From assembly GCA_013298335.1 (NCBI GenBank), contig JAAFHI010000122.1, positions 1-7,780 of the forward strand: DNA of 7,780 nucleotides. Reading direction: 5' to 3'. This DNA comes from Actinomycetota bacterium (lineage in GTDB: Bacteria > Acidobacteriota > Blastocatellia > Chloracidobacteriales > Chloracidobacteriaceae). The notes beneath the pieces were generated by a model. That model had not been told where the DNA came from. It ran no database searches and worked only from the letters and a program-made list of their open reading frames with translations. The stretch's first letter is position 1, and each line of letters starts with the position of its first letter. Shown piece after piece: positions 6,832 through 7,780 of the stretch. The position numbers and the translations under genes are program-made.

Positions 6832-7560
6832 TCAGGGCGTTTCCAGTTGGAGGGCGGTCGGTTTGACGCCGGGGACGCCGGGAACGGCGACCGTGAGAAC
6901 CATGCCCCGGTCGATGCGCTTCCAGACGGTCACGGGGTCGGGGGCGAGCGATGTGGCGATGCCGATGTCGCGCCAGTCGGAAAAACATCCGTCGGGCGGA
7001 AGGATGACCCCGACCGTCCGGGTGTCGGCGCGCAATCCGACCTGAAACAGTTTGAGGATGCTCTCCTTCGCGCTCCAGATGAGCGTCACGGCTTCGTCGC
7101 GCCGTTCGGGGGGCAGCCCGCGGACGTGGGAGAGTTCGGCGTCGGTGAAGTAATCCTCGATGAATTCGGGGATTCGCGGCTTGATGCGTTCGAGATCGCA
7201 GCCGATTGGCATGTCGGAGCCGGTCAGGGCGCAGAGGGCCCGGTTTCCGCTGTGCGCGAGCGACAGCCCCATCGGAAGCCGGTGGCCGTCGATGTAGGGC
7301 TCCGGCGCGCCTTCCGAATTCGGGAGAATTTCAAACCGCTCGGCGGGATATTCGAGGCCGAAAAAGGCGCGCAGGGCCTGTTTGACGGTCCATCGGCCCC
7401 GCCGCCAGTCGGAAAGCCGTTTCGGAACCCGAAAACGTTTCAGGGTTTCCCGTTCACGCGGAGAGAGCCAGCCGTTTCCCGCGGCAACGTCGTCTTCGTG
7501 TTGAATCAGGAAGTGAACCATTCGGGAGAACCGGTCGGGAAATTCGGGCGGATGCGGCAC
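6832..7560 (-). CDS. 4'-phosphopantetheinyl transferase, Sfp type
   Basis: The product (242 residues from a GTG at 7560) transfers the 4'-phosphopantetheine arm of coenzyme A to a serine of acyl- or peptidyl-carrier domains, turning apo into holo synthases in the cytoplasm. Family signatures are present: the DWRRGRWTVKQAL helix (51-63), the GLSLAHSG motif with His103 (98-105), IGCDLERIKPR with metal-binding Asp122 and Glu124 (119-129), FTDAEL (138-143) and WSAKESILK with Lys165 and Glu166 (162-170). Length is normal for the Sfp group. The true start may be the ATG at 7521 (MVHFLIQHEDD), since family members often begin with such a strand; neither start has a strong ribosome binding site. It follows the partial synthase gene by 40 bases on the same strand, so that enzyme is its likely partner. 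The 21-bp repeat and the terminator lie just beyond its stop. Confidence 0.93.
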   Translation of the reverse strand: MPHPPEFPDRFSRMVHFLIQHEDDVAAGNGWLSPRERETLKRFRVPKRLSDWRRGRWTVKQALRAFFGLEYPAERFEILPNSEGAPEPYIDGHRLPMGLSLAHSGNRALCALTGSDMPIGCDLERIKPRIPEFIEDYFTDAELSHVRGLPPERRDEAVTLIWSAKESILKLFQVGLRADTRTVGVILPPDGCFSDWRDIGIATSLAPDPVTVWKRIDRGMVLTVAVPGVPGVKPTALQLETP

Positions 7561-7600
7561 GCTACCATACCGCCCCCGGTTTTCCCGACCGGCAATGCCT

Positions 7601-7780
7601 TCAGACCACGACTTCGTTCAGTCCGGCGAGGTGTTCAACGTCGACCGGATCGGGCAGCCGGACCGTCCGGTATCCCCGCAGGACCAGCCGGACGCCGCCA
7701 TTCTGGTCCAGTACCATCGCGTCAAACGCCCCTTCGCGGTCAGGCGACGGGGTGACCGCCGCCCGCAAGGTCTCGCCGGG
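7601..7780 (-). CDS. C-terminal end of a probable polyketide-synthase-like protein (partial)
   Basis: The frame enters from the right edge and stops at TGA (7603-7601, minus strand), leaving 59 residues. The stretch GAFDAMVLDQNGGVRLVLRG followed by YRTVRLPDPV resembles the last strands of the double-hotdog dehydratase domain of type I polyketide and PUFA-like synthases, where an 'FDA..LD..G.v...l.GYRtv.lP' pattern recurs. If so, the dehydratase is the final domain of a larger protein that lies mostly outside the window. The directly following Sfp-type transferase supports this, because such synthases need pantetheinylation of their carrier domains. The product and class of the synthase cannot be told from this tail. 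A free-standing dehydratase-like protein is the main alternative. Confidence 0.65.
   Translation of the reverse strand, partial: PGETLRAAVTPSPDREGAFDAMVLDQNGGVRLVLRGYRTVRLPDPVDVEHLAGLNEVVV

Noticed and set aside
6675..6866. A plus-strand frame of 63 residues with EVFTREM/KVCTRVM heptads, possibly a coiled coil
   Set aside because: It is the other reading of the same DNA repeat, runs into the end of the minus-strand transferase gene and has no ribosome binding site.

Overview
This GC-rich window has strong G/C preference at third codon positions. It looks like a chromosomal piece of a Gram-negative bacterium, because a secreted LolA-like protein implies a periplasm. Gene content and protein style would fit Acidobacteriota, Planctomycetota or a related PVC/FCB-type lineage. 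I cannot fix the phylum from the sequence alone. Most of the window is ordinary housekeeping DNA, and the accessory-looking part is the right end.

Layout, left to right. Positions 1-116 look like an upstream region without a convincing gene. A secreted LolA-fold-like protein (117-1109, +) overlaps a small, easily missed gene (1084-1335, +) that encodes a free-standing NfeD C-terminal (OB-fold) domain. A perfect 29-bp inverted repeat (1344-1411) separates these from the next cluster. That cluster is a UvrD/PcrA-family DNA helicase (1444-3702, +), a PAP2-family membrane phosphatase that starts inside the helicase stop codon (3699-4343, +), and an unrecognised multi-pass membrane protein (4363-4794, +). 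After a 126-base gap holding a strong hairpin comes a full-length long-form D-3-phosphoglycerate dehydrogenase, serA (4921-6507, +). It is followed by a short GC hairpin and a clear terminator-type stem-loop (6548-6580).

The right end is read from the minus strand and converges on serA. A 4'-phosphopantetheinyl transferase of the Sfp type (6832-7560, -) lies just downstream of the last 59 residues of a protein that enters from the right edge (7601-7780, -). That tail resembles the C-terminus of a polyketide-synthase dehydratase domain. The pair suggests the end of a type I polyketide or PUFA-like synthase cluster, with the transferase supplying the pantetheine arm for its carrier domains. Between the convergent ends lies a 21-bp tandem repeat (about 6658-6825) with alternating unit types, whose role is unknown.

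I found no CRISPR array, tRNA, rRNA or transposase. The items most worth a second look are the alternating 21-bp repeat, the 29-bp inverted repeat, the anchorless NfeD domain and the truncated synthase locus at the right edge.
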